Shown: positions 7,155-15,513, counted from the stretch's first letter. The stretch is 64,000 nucleotides of DNA from Mucilaginibacter sp. L3T2-6 (GCF_030519355.1 NZ_JAUMKC010000014.1:62001-126000); one strand, 5' to 3'. The notes: generated by a model not told the origin, from the sequence alone. Numbers and translations are program-made.

Positions 7155-7565
7155 ATGGATAACCTTAAAAATAAAGGCGGAAGGCCCCGTTTAGCATCGG
7201 GTAAACGCAGCGTAAAGATAGTAAGCCGTTTTACGGATAATGAATATAAACAGATCCTTGCGCTGGAACAGGAGCTTGGCATCAACCGGTCACAGATTAT
7301 CAGAACCCGTGTGCTGCATAACGCGGAAATGATCGTCGTTAACTCAAAGGAACTTATCGGACATCTGGACAGCATCGGTGCAGAGATGGGCCGGGCCGGT
7401 AACAATATCAACCAACTCGCCCGGCACGCCAATGTGATTAAATTAAAAGGTGACCTGCCGCCTGCTATTGCGGAGAAATTCAATAGTCTGCTGGAAAGCT
7501 ACGTTGGGATGCAGGGTGTTTTGGAAATGTCACTACGCAAGATCATTAGAATGATGGCTAAATGA
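7155..7565 (+). CDS. mobA: MobA relaxosome accessory protein (ribbon-helix-helix)
   Basis: 136 residues from ATG 7155 (an upstream Met at 7125 overlaps the presumed oriT). The first part is basic (NKGGRPRLASGKRS) followed by KIVSRFTDNEYKQI and a helix with GINRSQIIRTR, the pattern of a ribbon-helix-helix DNA-binding relaxosome protein. The segment GAEMGRAGNNINQLARHAN is diagnostic of the MobC/MobA-type mobilisation family. It should bind oriT and help the relaxase MobB nick it. The stop codon TGA at 7563 is the first bases of the octamer array that separates it from mobB. Confidence 0.85.
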   Translation: MDNLKNKGGRPRLASGKRSVKIVSRFTDNEYKQILALEQELGINRSQIIRTRVLHNAEMIVVNSKELIGHLDSIGAEMGRAGNNINQLARHANVIKLKGDLPPAIAEKFNSLLESYVGMQGVLEMSLRKIIRMMAK

Positions 7566-7826
7566 TATAAAGCTGCAAAGGTCTGCGGATACCCGATTAT
7601 AGAGCTATCAAGTTATATCGTGATACGGTTACATAATTGCATCGGTATAAAGATATACGGAGATCAGGATATACCGCTATACAACTATATGGTTAGCCGG
7701 TTATAAGGCTATCGGGATACAGGGTTACACCGGCATAGCGGTCCGGCGGTATATCGTTACGCAGTTAGCATGCTTCATAGCTACAGCGCTGCACCGTAAT
7801 AAGGATACAGTGATACACAGATATTA
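7563..7826. repeat. 264-bp array of 33 in-register degenerate octamers (nGnTAYAn)
   Basis: From the mobA stop codon to the first base of the mobB start codon the sequence divides into 33 consecutive 8-mers with no phase slip. By hand count, position 2 is G in 30/33, position 4 is T in 29/33, position 5 is A in 27/33, position 6 is a pyrimidine in 31/33 and position 7 is A in 23/33. Positions 1, 3 and 8 vary freely. Typical units are GGATATAC, CGCTATAC, GGTTACAC and AGCTACAG. The 8-bp period is not a multiple of 3, stop codons occur in the array, and no ribosome-binding site is evident, so it is not coding. Being inside the mob region, it may be a protein-binding array for relaxosome assembly or strand handling. 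Confidence 0.85.
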
Positions 7827-8770
7827 TGCTCGTCAAAATATTTAAAGCCCAAAAAGCATTCAGCGGGGTTAAGTATAACACCGGCAAGATTGACCGTAAC
7901 AAAGGGGAATTGATGAAAGTGGCCAATTTCGGGCCGCTGCAAACATTCGGGCATCTGAAACCCCAGGACTACATCAATTATCTCGGCGTACTCGCCGCGC
8001 TCAATAAAAATGTCAGACTGCCGCAGTTTCATGCGGTCATATCGGCAAAAGGAAAATCATATGATAAGATCACCTTAACCGCCATCGCTGAAGCCTGGCT
8101 GAAAGAAATGGGCTATGGCGATCAGCCTTATCTGGTCGTATTTCACAAGGATACCGCCAATAACCACGTACACATGGTATCTGCAAGGGTAGACCGCATG
8201 GGTAATAAGATCAATAGCGCTTACGAGTACCTGAGGGCACAGAAAAGCATCAATAAAGTGCTCGGCTACGATTTTGCCATGGAATATCGCTTCAGTACCA
8301 GGGCGCAGTTCATGATGGTGCTGGAAAGCAAAGGCTATCCGGGTACCGATCCTGATGAAGCAAAAATACAGGAAAAGATCAGCCGTTATGTTCCGGACAA
8401 AAAACGAACTGCCGCGTTATCGCAATTGTTCCGGCAATATAAAAACCAGCCCGGTTTTCGCGATCTCATGAAAGAGAAATACGGTATCGACCTGATTTTT
8501 CATCAGGCTCCGGGCAAGCAGCCCTATGGCTATTCGATCATTGACCACTACGAAAAGCAGGTATTCAAAGGCAGTGAAGTAATGGCGTTAAAGGAGCTGA
8601 TCAGCTCTTTTGAAACTGACCCGGTGGAAATTGCTGTTGAAAACACATCCGATGAATATACCCCATCGGTTCAGATCAGGTCCATAGCTATAGCAGATGA
8701 TGTGGATGACCAGCAGATTCATGGCATGAGACGCAGACGCCAGAAGAAGGCACGAACAAATACCCGTTAA
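7826..8770 (+). CDS. mobB: MobB-type relaxase (HUH endonuclease)
   Basis: A 314-residue relaxase of the Bacteroides BmgA/MobB type. The N-terminus (MLVKIFKAQKAFSGVKYN) is the conserved entry strand of the family. The metal-binding three-histidine motif is visible as His107 (FHKD) and His114-Val-His116 (NNHVHMV). It nicks oriT, stays bound to the 5' end and is carried into the recipient with the strand. The protein is short for the family and ends in a basic tail (MRRRRQKKARTNTR). Its start codon abuts the octamer array directly. It is followed after 17 bp by the ParA-like gene that opens the tra operon. Confidence 0.88.
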   Translation: MLVKIFKAQKAFSGVKYNTGKIDRNKGELMKVANFGPLQTFGHLKPQDYINYLGVLAALNKNVRLPQFHAVISAKGKSYDKITLTAIAEAWLKEMGYGDQPYLVVFHKDTANNHVHMVSARVDRMGNKINSAYEYLRAQKSINKVLGYDFAMEYRFSTRAQFMMVLESKGYPGTDPDEAKIQEKISRYVPDKKRTAALSQLFRQYKNQPGFRDLMKEKYGIDLIFHQAPGKQPYGYSIIDHYEKQVFKGSEVMALKELISSFETDPVEIAVENTSDEYTPSVQIRSIAIADDVDDQQIHGMRRRRQKKARTNTR

Positions 8771-8787
8771 GCAACCAATTCAATTTT

Positions 8788-9465
8788 ATGATCATAATTA
8801 TAGGAAACCAAAAAGGCGGTGCCGGGAAAAGCACGCTCACTTTGTTGCTGGCTAATTACCTGACCCAGGCAAAAAGCTGCCCCGTTACCGTAATCGACAT
8901 GGATTACCAGCAATCCATCATTCAAAAATTTGACAAAGCAAAAATACTGGAGAATGAAGAGCCGTATGAAGTGATCCCGGCTAACCTGGAAAGTTACCCG
9001 GCACTCCGCAACCTGCTGGACAGAAACGCGAAAGATATCATCCTGATAGACCTCCCCGGTAAATTGGATGATGACGGCCTGATACCTGTGTTTACATCGG
9101 CGGACCTCGTCATATGTCCATTTGCTTATGATGAGTTTAGCTTTGAATCCACGGTGTTGTTTACCGTCGTCCTACGAAAGATCAACCCGAAAATGCCGAT
9201 GGTTTTTGTGCCGAACCGTGTAAAAGCAAATGCACGCTATGAAATTATGCTGGAAGTTAATGAACAGCTTTCTAAGTTCGGAAAGATCACCGCAGTACTG
9301 CCCGACAGGGTAGATTTTCAACGGGTGAATACTTTCCTGACACCGCTTAATTTATCCCCTGTAATTATCCCCGTTTTTGAACAAATCTATGCTGATCATT
9401 TATATGGAAAACATGAAATCACTGGCCGATCAGATTCGGGAGCAACTGGTGAAACCAACCGGTAA
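8788..9465 (+). CDS. traA: ParA-family ATPase (TraA of Bacteroides conjugative elements)
   Basis: A 225-residue ParA/MinD-type ATPase with the deviant Walker A NQKGGAGKST (Gly10 to Thr16) and a switch aspartate in VTVIDMDYQQS. In CTnDOT-type elements this protein is called TraA and opens the transfer operon; ParA proteins of conjugative elements help position the DNA or the transfer machine. The 3' end overlaps the next gene (9404-9745) in another frame, so the two are translationally coupled. Confidence 0.85.
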   Translation: MIIIIGNQKGGAGKSTLTLLLANYLTQAKSCPVTVIDMDYQQSIIQKFDKAKILENEEPYEVIPANLESYPALRNLLDRNAKDIILIDLPGKLDDDGLIPVFTSADLVICPFAYDEFSFESTVLFTVVLRKINPKMPMVFVPNRVKANARYEIMLEVNEQLSKFGKITAVLPDRVDFQRVNTFLTPLNLSPVIIPVFEQIYADHLYGKHEITGRSDSGATGETNR

Positions 9466-9745
9466 AAAAGAAAAATCCGATAAGGACAGACCTGGCAAAA
9501 AGGCAAAACACAAGGAGATCGAATCGGCGATTTTAGCTGCCATTCTTAATTACGACAACACGGGTAATAAAAGCATGGTTCATGTACGCTTTGACGAAAA
9601 AACGGTGCGCACGATGAACCAGTTTAAAATGGCCACGAATGTTGATGTTACCAAACTGGTATCATTTGCCGTTCAGCATCTTTTTGACACCTGCCCTGAA
9701 CTTAAATTAACCATTAAACAATTTATACAAAACACAGAATTATGA
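9404..9745 (+). CDS. traB: DUF3408-like protein (TraB)
   Basis: 113 residues from ATG 9404 (MENMKSLADQ; ATG 9413 is an equally possible start). The first third is charged and lysine-rich; the rest (MVHVRFDEKTVRTMNQFKM, then VSFAVQHLF) resembles a ribbon-helix-helix fold, matching DUF3408 proteins found directly after the ParA gene in Bacteroidota conjugative elements. It overlaps the ParA gene by 62 bp and the next gene by 4 bp. A ParB-like partner role for the ATPase is inferred from position. Confidence 0.75.
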   Translation: MENMKSLADQIREQLVKPTGKKEKSDKDRPGKKAKHKEIESAILAAILNYDNTGNKSMVHVRFDEKTVRTMNQFKMATNVDVTKLVSFAVQHLFDTCPELKLTIKQFIQNTEL

Positions 9746-10023
9746 GCTGGATCAAATTCACCTTATGGCTGAGCGGCATTTACTTTACGTATTATGCCGC
9801 TCTTATTTTTTGGGATTTCTTTCGGGGCGGCAGGCCTCCCGCCACCGAAGGATCGCATGAACTCTCCTTCACTGAACATATTGAACCGGTGAGGGCCGCG
9901 CCGGAAGCTACGGCTGAAATTTACGGATCATCTGTAATTTCCTCCGGCGGGGTGAGCCTTAAACAGTTATTTAACCTGGCGCGGGAAGAAGCCATAGAGT
10001 TTACCCGTCCCGTAAGTTTCTGA
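9742..10023 (+). CDS. Small single-pass membrane protein of the tra operon
   Basis: 93 residues. One N-terminal membrane helix (FTLWLSGIYFTYYAALIFW) is followed by a cytoplasmic or periplasmic tail without recognisable motifs. It occupies the TraC/TraD position of the CTnDOT order, between the DUF3408 protein and the TraE pilin-like protein, overlapping the former by 4 bp and preceding the latter by 3 bp. The family is not recognised with confidence; it is most likely an auxiliary subunit of the mating channel. Confidence 0.65.
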   Translation: MSWIKFTLWLSGIYFTYYAALIFWDFFRGGRPPATEGSHELSFTEHIEPVRAAPEATAEIYGSSVISSGGVSLKQLFNLAREEAIEFTRPVSF

Positions 10024-10026
10024 ACG

Positions 10027-10317
10027 ATGAAAAAGCTATTGACTGTTTGCTGCTGCCTGCTGACATTGGGCGCAAGCGCGCAGCCTGGCATTTCTGAAAT
10101 GCAGCAGGCACAGCAGCAGCTTTCTTCCGACTTTTTTTCCGCGTTTGATTTTTCTCTGGTTATTGCCGGTATTCTTGGAATTATCGGTGCCGGAAGAATT
10201 TATCATAACCTGCAGATGGGAAAAAAGGAATTTACAACAGAAGTCGCGGCATGGTTTTACGCGGCTATATTTATGGTACTTGCAGGTGCATTCCTCAGGG
10301 CGTTGTTCGGGATCTGA
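10027..10317 (+). CDS. traE: TraE-like protein, copy 1 (DUF4134, VirB2-like)
   Basis: 96 residues with a cleavable signal (MKKLLTVCCCLLTLGASAQ) and two membrane helices separated by a short basic loop (LQMGKKEFTTE). This is the DUF4134/TraE layout, which is VirB2-pilin-like in size and topology. It ends FLRALFGI, matching the C-termini of the second copy at 10544 and of a remnant between them. A hairpin overlaps its stop codon (10299-10322), followed by TTTT. Confidence 0.85.
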   Translation: MKKLLTVCCCLLTLGASAQPGISEMQQAQQQLSSDFFSAFDFSLVIAGILGIIGAGRIYHNLQMGKKEFTTEVAAWFYAAIFMVLAGAFLRALFGI

Positions 10318-10322
10318 ACGCC
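10299..10322 (+). terminator. Hairpin over the stop codon of the first traE copy
   Basis: GGCGTT at 10299-10304 pairs with AACGCC at 10317-10322, followed by TTTT. An almost identical 24-base hairpin recurs 151 bp downstream at 10450-10473. It may attenuate transcription within the tra operon, or be a by-product of the traE duplication. Confidence 0.45.
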
Positions 10323-10392
10323 TTTTCAATTTAACAAACTGCCTCCCGGTAGTTTCTAAAAGATCTCTTTCTTACTATTATCCCTTTAATCT

Positions 10393-10467
10393 TACTCAAC
10401 TCTTGTCGCATTTCATGCGGCCGGGTTATCCGCTGAGCGTATTTATTAAGGCGTTGTTCGTGATCTG
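10393..10467 (+). pseudogene. Internally deleted remnant of a third traE copy
   Basis: The region between the two traE genes repeats itself with an exact 151-bp offset: GGCGTTGTTCG at 10299/10450 and TAAAAGATCTC at 10357/10508. The second hairpin again encodes the tail of a TraE protein (FIKALFVI then TGA), and 75 bp upstream lies AATCTT where the intact copy has its start (AATGTT). This fits a former traE gene whose middle was deleted. That reading is inference from repeat alignment by eye. Confidence 0.45.
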
Positions 10468-10543
10468 AACGCCTGTTTTGCATACACGGCCGCTTCTCCG
10501 GCGGCTTTAAAAGATCTCCGTCAGTATTCTCATTTCCCAATTA

Positions 10544-10849
10544 ATGTTTAACAAAACAAAACAACTATGGGCGTCAGCGATCCTGCTGGCCCTTTCTGTT
10601 CCGGCATTCGCGCAAAGCGGCGTCAATGGCCTGAACACGGCAACCTCCACATTGAAAACCTATGTAGCACCGGTAACCAACATCACCCTGGTGATCGGTG
10701 GCATAGTAGGTATTGTAGGCGCGATCCGAGTCTATTCCAAATGGAACAGCGGAGATCAGGACATCAACAAGGAATTGATGGGCTGGGGCGGTTCCTGCGT
10801 ATTCCTCGTGGTATCCGCACTGGTGATCAAAGCCTTCTTCGGCTTGTAA
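10544..10849 (+). CDS. traE: TraE-like protein, copy 2 (DUF4134, VirB2-like)
   Basis: 101 residues, signal peptide to about residue 23 (ALSVPAFAQ), then two membrane helices around a loop SKWNSGDQDINKE and a C-terminus KAFFGL. It shares layout and motifs with the first copy but is clearly diverged, so the pair is an old duplication. Having two DUF4134 proteins in tandem suggests either two pilin types or one structural and one accessory subunit. The TraF gene starts one base after its stop. Confidence 0.87.
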   Translation: MFNKTKQLWASAILLALSVPAFAQSGVNGLNTATSTLKTYVAPVTNITLVIGGIVGIVGAIRVYSKWNSGDQDINKELMGWGGSCVFLVVSALVIKAFFGL

Positions 10850-10850
10850 T

Positions 10851-11138
10851 ATGGCCAGGAAATTCGCTGTTTATAAGGGGCTGCAGAAGCCCCTTATTTT
10901 CAAAGGCTTTAAAGGAAAGTTTATTTACTGGGGGCTGGGCTTCCTGCTTTCCGGCCTTGTTTTCGGCGCTTTAACCATGTCGCTGGTCAATATGTGGCTG
11001 GGCGCGATGGTGCTCATTGGCTGTATCGTCGGCGGCCTGCTCTTTACCGCAGCCAAACAAAAAGGCGGACTGCATACCAAAAGCCGCGATTCTCAAATCT
11101 TTATCCTTAATCATTATGGCCGCAAAAACACTATTTAA
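10851..11138 (+). CDS. traF: TraF-like protein (DUF4133, VirB3-like)
   Basis: 95 residues with two adjacent membrane helices (residues 28-45 and 50-66) and a charged tail. DUF4133 proteins follow TraE in Bacteroidota conjugative operons and match VirB3 in size and topology: small inner-membrane proteins that sit beside the VirB4 ATPase. Consistent with this, its last 23 bp overlap the start of the TraG ATPase gene. Confidence 0.85.
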   Translation: MARKFAVYKGLQKPLIFKGFKGKFIYWGLGFLLSGLVFGALTMSLVNMWLGAMVLIGCIVGGLLFTAAKQKGGLHTKSRDSQIFILNHYGRKNTI

Positions 11139-13530
11139 TATCCCGTATGCCGGCGTGGATAAGAGCGGTGCGTATGACCTCCTCATCGGTATGAACGGCG
11201 AATGTTCCGTCATTATCAGGGTGATCAACCCGGTCATACGCTATGCCGCCTACCCCGCCGGGTTTGATGAATTTCACAGTTCGCTCATCAACGTCGTTAA
11301 AGTATTAGGAGATGGACACATCCTGCAGAAGCATGACATTATCAGTCGTTCCAAATGGCAAGGGAAACTCTCCGGTGAATATTTGCAGCAAAAATACAAT
11401 GCGCACTTTGAAGGCAGGGAATGCCTGAAAACAGATACCTATCTCACCATTACCCGGCAGGTAAAAAAGGGGGCTTTCTATGTGTATGATGCCAAAGCAT
11501 TGCGTGATTTCCGGCAGCTCATCAGCAAAGTGATTGATATTCTTCCTGGTCCTAATGTGCTCGACGAAAGCAGCATCAACCTCCTGATATTGCAAATGCT
11601 CAGCATGGATTTTAAAAGCAGGTATATTAGCCTGAACAACCTTTCCCCGTCTGACACCGAAATTAAAACAGGTAATAAATCTGTTCGCAGCATCAGCCTG
11701 GTCAATATAGACAGCATCGATCTGCCGCCGGAAGTAGGGACACATATTGAAATGAATGAAAAGGAGACCACACGAGGGTTTCCGGTGGATTTTCTTTCCT
11801 TCCTGTTCAGGGTTCCCGGCTGCGATGTGATCATCTTTAACCAGGTCATTGAAATTCCCAACCAGGCCATGACTTTGCGCAAACTGGAGCAGAAGAAAAA
11901 AAGGCATTCCGGTATTCCTGACCCTGCTAACCAGATCTGTGTGGAAGATATCGATCAGCTGCTGGTCGATGTTGCCAGGGAAAATCAATTACTGGTCAAT
12001 TGTCACTTTAATATCCTGGTGGCTGCTCCGGAAAACAGCTTGGAAAAAGCGGCGAACTTTATTGAAAGCTCTCTTTTTCAATTGGGGATCATCCCAAGTA
12101 AGAATGCCTATAACCAGCTGGAACTTTTTAGGAGCGCCTTACCGGGAAATGCGGTGGAACTTAAACCTTACGATTGGTTCCTGACCACTTGTGATGCTGC
12201 TGCCTGTTTCTTTTTTAAAGAATCCCTGCCCGTTGATGAGCCTTCCGATTTTCTGATCAGGTTTACCGACCGCCAGGGCATCCCCATCGGGATGGATCCC
12301 GCCGATCTGCCGATGCGTACCGGACGTATCAATAACCGCAACAAGTTCGTACTCGGGCCAAGCGGTTCCGGTAAAAGCTTTTTTATGAATGCGCTGATTG
12401 AGCAGTATATGCTTTATAACATGGATATGGTCATTGTCGATACAGGCCATTCTTACTCGGGACTATGTGCCTATTACAAGGGAAAATATATTACGTATAC
12501 CGATAAATCCCCCATCACCATGAATCCTTTCCGGATCAGTGAAGAGGAATATAATATCGAAAAAAAGGACTTTCTGTGTACCCTCATCGGCGTTGCCTGG
12601 AAAGGGGCAGAAGGTACTTTCAGCCCTGTCGAACGGGATGTGGTAGCCAATGTCATCTCTGCTTATTACAGCAGGTTCTTCGCGGATAAAGGCGAATTAA
12701 AATTTGACACTTTCTATGAATTCGCGCTGGTTAAAATACCCGAGATCAAAAGAGAGGAAAAGATCATGTTTGATTTTGATGAGTTCCGATATGTGCTGAA
12801 GAAGTTTTATAAAGGTGGCGAATTCGCACCTATCCTGAATAAGGAGGCCGACAAATCTTTATTTACCGAACGTTTCATTGTGTTTGAAATCGATTCGATC
12901 AAGGAGCATAAAATCCTCTTTCCCATCGTGACCCTGATCATCATGGATGTTTTCATTCAAAAGATGCGCTACCGTTCCGACCGCCGCAAAACACTGGTTG
13001 TAGAAGAAGCCTGGAAGGCCATCGCCAGTCCGCTCATGGCAGGATACCTGCTCTATTTGTATAAGACAGTCCGCAAGTTTTGGGGCGAGGCCATCGTAGT
13101 TACCCAGGAGCTCGGCGACATCATCGGTAATGCCGTAGTAAAAGACAGTATCATCAATAATTCCGATACCATCTGCCTCCTTGACCAGACCAAATTCAAG
13201 GATAACTACAATGAAATTGCCGCCTTGCTTTCAATCAGCGAAACAGAAAGGCGTAAAATTTTCACCATTAACCAACTGGATAACACCGAAGGCAGGGGCC
13301 GCTTTAAAGAAGTTTATATCCGGCGTGGTGCTGTGGGCGAGGTCTATGGTGTAGAGGTAGCCTTACAGCAATACCTTGCCTACACTACTGAAAAGCCTGA
13401 AAAGTCCGCGATAGAATCGTATACCGGGAAATACGGCTCTTATCCTGAAGGCCTCGATGCTTTTGTTGCCGATTTTATCAGCAGCAAACTTTCACTTTCT
13501 CAATTTATCAGTAAAGTCAATCAACATTAA
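11116..13530 (+). CDS. traG: TraG conjugation ATPase (VirB4-like)
   Basis: 804 residues from ATG 11116 (MAAKTLFNIPYAG; the open frame extends upstream but only inside traF). The N-terminal half is the divergent VirB4 platform; the C-terminal half is a RecA-like ATPase with Walker A GPSGSGKS at residues 414-421, a Walker B-like strand (KTLVVEEAWKAI), and the TraG-typical FWGEAIVVTQELGDI motif near 660. It powers assembly of the mating channel and pilus and docks to the inner-membrane subunits. It lies 5 bp before the traI-like trio. Confidence 0.92.
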   Translation: MAAKTLFNIPYAGVDKSGAYDLLIGMNGECSVIIRVINPVIRYAAYPAGFDEFHSSLINVVKVLGDGHILQKHDIISRSKWQGKLSGEYLQQKYNAHFEGRECLKTDTYLTITRQVKKGAFYVYDAKALRDFRQLISKVIDILPGPNVLDESSINLLILQMLSMDFKSRYISLNNLSPSDTEIKTGNKSVRSISLVNIDSIDLPPEVGTHIEMNEKETTRGFPVDFLSFLFRVPGCDVIIFNQVIEIPNQAMTLRKLEQKKKRHSGIPDPANQICVEDIDQLLVDVARENQLLVNCHFNILVAAPENSLEKAANFIESSLFQLGIIPSKNAYNQLELFRSALPGNAVELKPYDWFLTTCDAAACFFFKESLPVDEPSDFLIRFTDRQGIPIGMDPADLPMRTGRINNRNKFVLGPSGSGKSFFMNALIEQYMLYNMDMVIVDTGHSYSGLCAYYKGKYITYTDKSPITMNPFRISEEEYNIEKKDFLCTLIGVAWKGAEGTFSPVERDVVANVISAYYSRFFADKGELKFDTFYEFALVKIPEIKREEKIMFDFDEFRYVLKKFYKGGEFAPILNKEADKSLFTERFIVFEIDSIKEHKILFPIVTLIIMDVFIQKMRYRSDRRKTLVVEEAWKAIASPLMAGYLLYLYKTVRKFWGEAIVVTQELGDIIGNAVVKDSIINNSDTICLLDQTKFKDNYNEIAALLSISETERRKIFTINQLDNTEGRGRFKEVYIRRGAVGEVYGVEVALQQYLAYTTEKPEKSAIESYTGKYGSYPEGLDAFVADFISSKLSLSQFISKVNQH

Positions 13531-13535
13531 CACTT

Positions 13536-14198
13536 ATGAAATCACTATTTATCCTTTTGTTCTGCTTCGTGGCCAGCGCAGGGTTATCACAGGAACTCGT
13601 CTTCGACGGTGGCACCTCCGCGGCTATTGCTGTAAATGCCGGGGTAATCAACGGGCAGCTGAATACCACTAATAATAAACTCGACCTCATTCAAAAAGGG
13701 CAGCTTGCCGTCAGCGGGCAGCTGGTCATTGTCAATAACCTCCAGAACAAAATTTACCAGGGGCTTAGCCAGGTTGCTTCGGTCATCAATAACCTGACAA
13801 CGATCAAGGAGATCGCAGATTGCGGTTCAGATATTATCAAAGACGTGGGCTCTGCGGTAACCATTGCCAGATCTAATCCATTGCTGCTGCTTTTCGCGGA
13901 ACAGGGCGCGCACGATTTTCAAACCAGGGCCATAGCACTCGCTGCCGATGTGGGTGCCTTCATTACCAAAGGCGGAAACGGCAACCTGATGGACAGTGGG
14001 GAAAGAGGGAAATTACTCAATCATATCGCAGATGAAATGCGCATTCTCCGCGGTATTGCTTACGGCATGGGCAGGGCCATGTACTGGGCGAAAATGAACG
14101 GCATATTTCATTCGCTGAATCCTTGGGCGGAATGGCAGAACCAGGATGTCCGTATTGCCAATGATGTGTTAACGAACGCCAAATACCTTAAACCATGA
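13536..14198 (+). CDS. TraI-like periplasmic tra protein, paralog 1 of 3
   Basis: 220 residues with a signal peptide (MKSLFILLFCFVASAGLSQ) and a helical body. It is the first of three tandem paralogs that share size, a central NPLLLLFA block, a TKGGN-like turn and the C-terminal NAKYLKP/NAKYLK/NAKYLRQ. Position after traG matches TraI (DUF4141) in CTnDOT, which is single-copy there and thought to be VirB5-like. Its stop overlaps the next start by four bases (ATGA), implying coupled translation. Function as a pilus-tip or channel component is inferred. Confidence 0.72.
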   Translation: MKSLFILLFCFVASAGLSQELVFDGGTSAAIAVNAGVINGQLNTTNNKLDLIQKGQLAVSGQLVIVNNLQNKIYQGLSQVASVINNLTTIKEIADCGSDIIKDVGSAVTIARSNPLLLLFAEQGAHDFQTRAIALAADVGAFITKGGNGNLMDSGERGKLLNHIADEMRILRGIAYGMGRAMYWAKMNGIFHSLNPWAEWQNQDVRIANDVLTNAKYLKP

Positions 14199-14857
14199 AA
14201 AAGAGCTTAATTTTAATAGGATGTTGCCTTGCTGCGGCCGGTGTTTCCGCACAGCAAAAAACGATTGATATTATCGGCATCCACCAGCTGGTGGATGAAT
14301 CCATCTCTGAAAACAAACTACAGGTGAAAGCCCGGAACCAGCAGGCACTCGCCTCCGCCAATGAGCAGTCCAATTTGACGCTGTTGGCTAAACTAAAAGT
14401 GACCTACCGGCAGATACAGCAGCGGTACAATACCCTGGGAACAGCAATTAACCTGGCGGACATCGGCTTTACCGCATCGCCGATGGTATCCCGTATCATC
14501 AGCAACCAGGCACAAGTCATCCGGCTGGTACAGCAGAACCCGGCGTTATTAGCTATCGGCTACCAGGCAGAACTTCATTTTGCGGAAAAAGCGAAAAGCC
14601 TGTTAAGCTATGTTACCGGGTTGACACTGACCATCGGCGATATCAACCAGATGAAGGCATCTGACCGGAAAATGCTTTTTGACTATGTGATTACTGAACT
14701 GAGTAACCTGCAGGACCAGTCGGGTAATATGCTGAACATGATGCAATACTCCAGCCTTTCTGCTTTATTGAAAGCCGCTAACCCCTTTCAGAATTTTATA
14801 GATGCCGATCAATCCCTTGCCAGGGATGTTATTCAAAACGCTAAATATCTAAAATGA
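14195..14857 (+). CDS. TraI-like periplasmic tra protein, paralog 2 of 3 (divergent)
   Basis: 220 residues with a signal peptide ending near VSAQQ. It keeps the common ending (RDVIQNAKYLK) and the NPALLAIG block but is the most diverged of the trio, with a coiled-coil-like stretch after residue 60 (LAKLKVTYRQIQQRYNTL). Overlaps the genes on both sides by ATGA. Probably secreted to the periplasm and part of the mating apparatus; the divergence suggests it has its own role rather than being a dosage copy. Confidence 0.7.
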   Translation: MKKSLILIGCCLAAAGVSAQQKTIDIIGIHQLVDESISENKLQVKARNQQALASANEQSNLTLLAKLKVTYRQIQQRYNTLGTAINLADIGFTASPMVSRIISNQAQVIRLVQQNPALLAIGYQAELHFAEKAKSLLSYVTGLTLTIGDINQMKASDRKMLFDYVITELSNLQDQSGNMLNMMQYSSLSALLKAANPFQNFIDADQSLARDVIQNAKYLK

Positions 14858-15513
14858 AAAAACTGATTATCCTGCTGCTGTTTGCTGCGAAGTTCGCCGC
14901 CGCCCAGCAATATGTGATTGACCCACAGCATCTGGCTTCCGCTATCGTAAACGGTGCCGCCCGCAGCGGTGCGGAAACCGCGCATGAACAGTATCTCACG
15001 AAGATCAATAATAATCTCAACGACCTGAATATTAACGCGGGCTCGGTAGTACTGGCGCAAACAATGATCTACCAGGGGCTATCAAATGTAAACTCCGCAT
15101 TGAAAGATGGAATGGAAGTGAAATACATGGCCGTAGTGGTGGCCGATATGACCAGCTATATCAGCCAGGCATTGGCAATGGCCAAAAACGAACCATATCT
15201 TTTACTATTTGCGAACAATATCGCTGCCGAAATGCGGGTTAGGGCACTCGCGCTGGTTACTGATGTATCCGGTTTTGTGCTTAAAGAGGGCAATAATGTA
15301 CTGGCTGACTATAATGCCCGCGACCAACTGCTGCACAAAGTCATGCAGGAACTTCAGATCCTTGACGGGTTGGCCTACGGCGCGTGGAAAGCGATGTACT
15401 GGGCAAAAGAGCGTGGGGTCATCGCTTCCCTCAATCCTTTTTCTGGTTTTATCAACCGGGACAAAATAGTTGTTTCTCAAATTATTCAAAACGCTAAATA
15501 TCTCCGACAATGA
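14854..15513 (+). CDS. TraI-like periplasmic tra protein, paralog 3 of 3
   Basis: 219 residues with a signal peptide (KLIILLLFAAKFAAAQ). Very similar in plan to paralog 1: EPYLLLFANN versus NPLLLLFAEQ, AMYWAKERGVIASLNPF versus AMYWAKMNGIFHSLNPW, and the ending NAKYLRQ. It overlaps the following gene by four bases. Probably a VirB5-like or other periplasmic part of the transfer machine, inferred from context. Confidence 0.72.
   Translation: MKKLIILLLFAAKFAAAQQYVIDPQHLASAIVNGAARSGAETAHEQYLTKINNNLNDLNINAGSVVLAQTMIYQGLSNVNSALKDGMEVKYMAVVVADMTSYISQALAMAKNEPYLLLFANNIAAEMRVRALALVTDVSGFVLKEGNNVLADYNARDQLLHKVMQELQILDGLAYGAWKAMYWAKERGVIASLNPFSGFINRDKIVVSQIIQNAKYLRQ

Noticed and set aside
7563..7826. 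Considered as a CRISPR array, minisatellite or hidden small peptide
   Set aside because: There are no identical repeats with unique spacers, no fixed repeat sequence, and stop codons occur in the array; only the 8-bp register is conserved.
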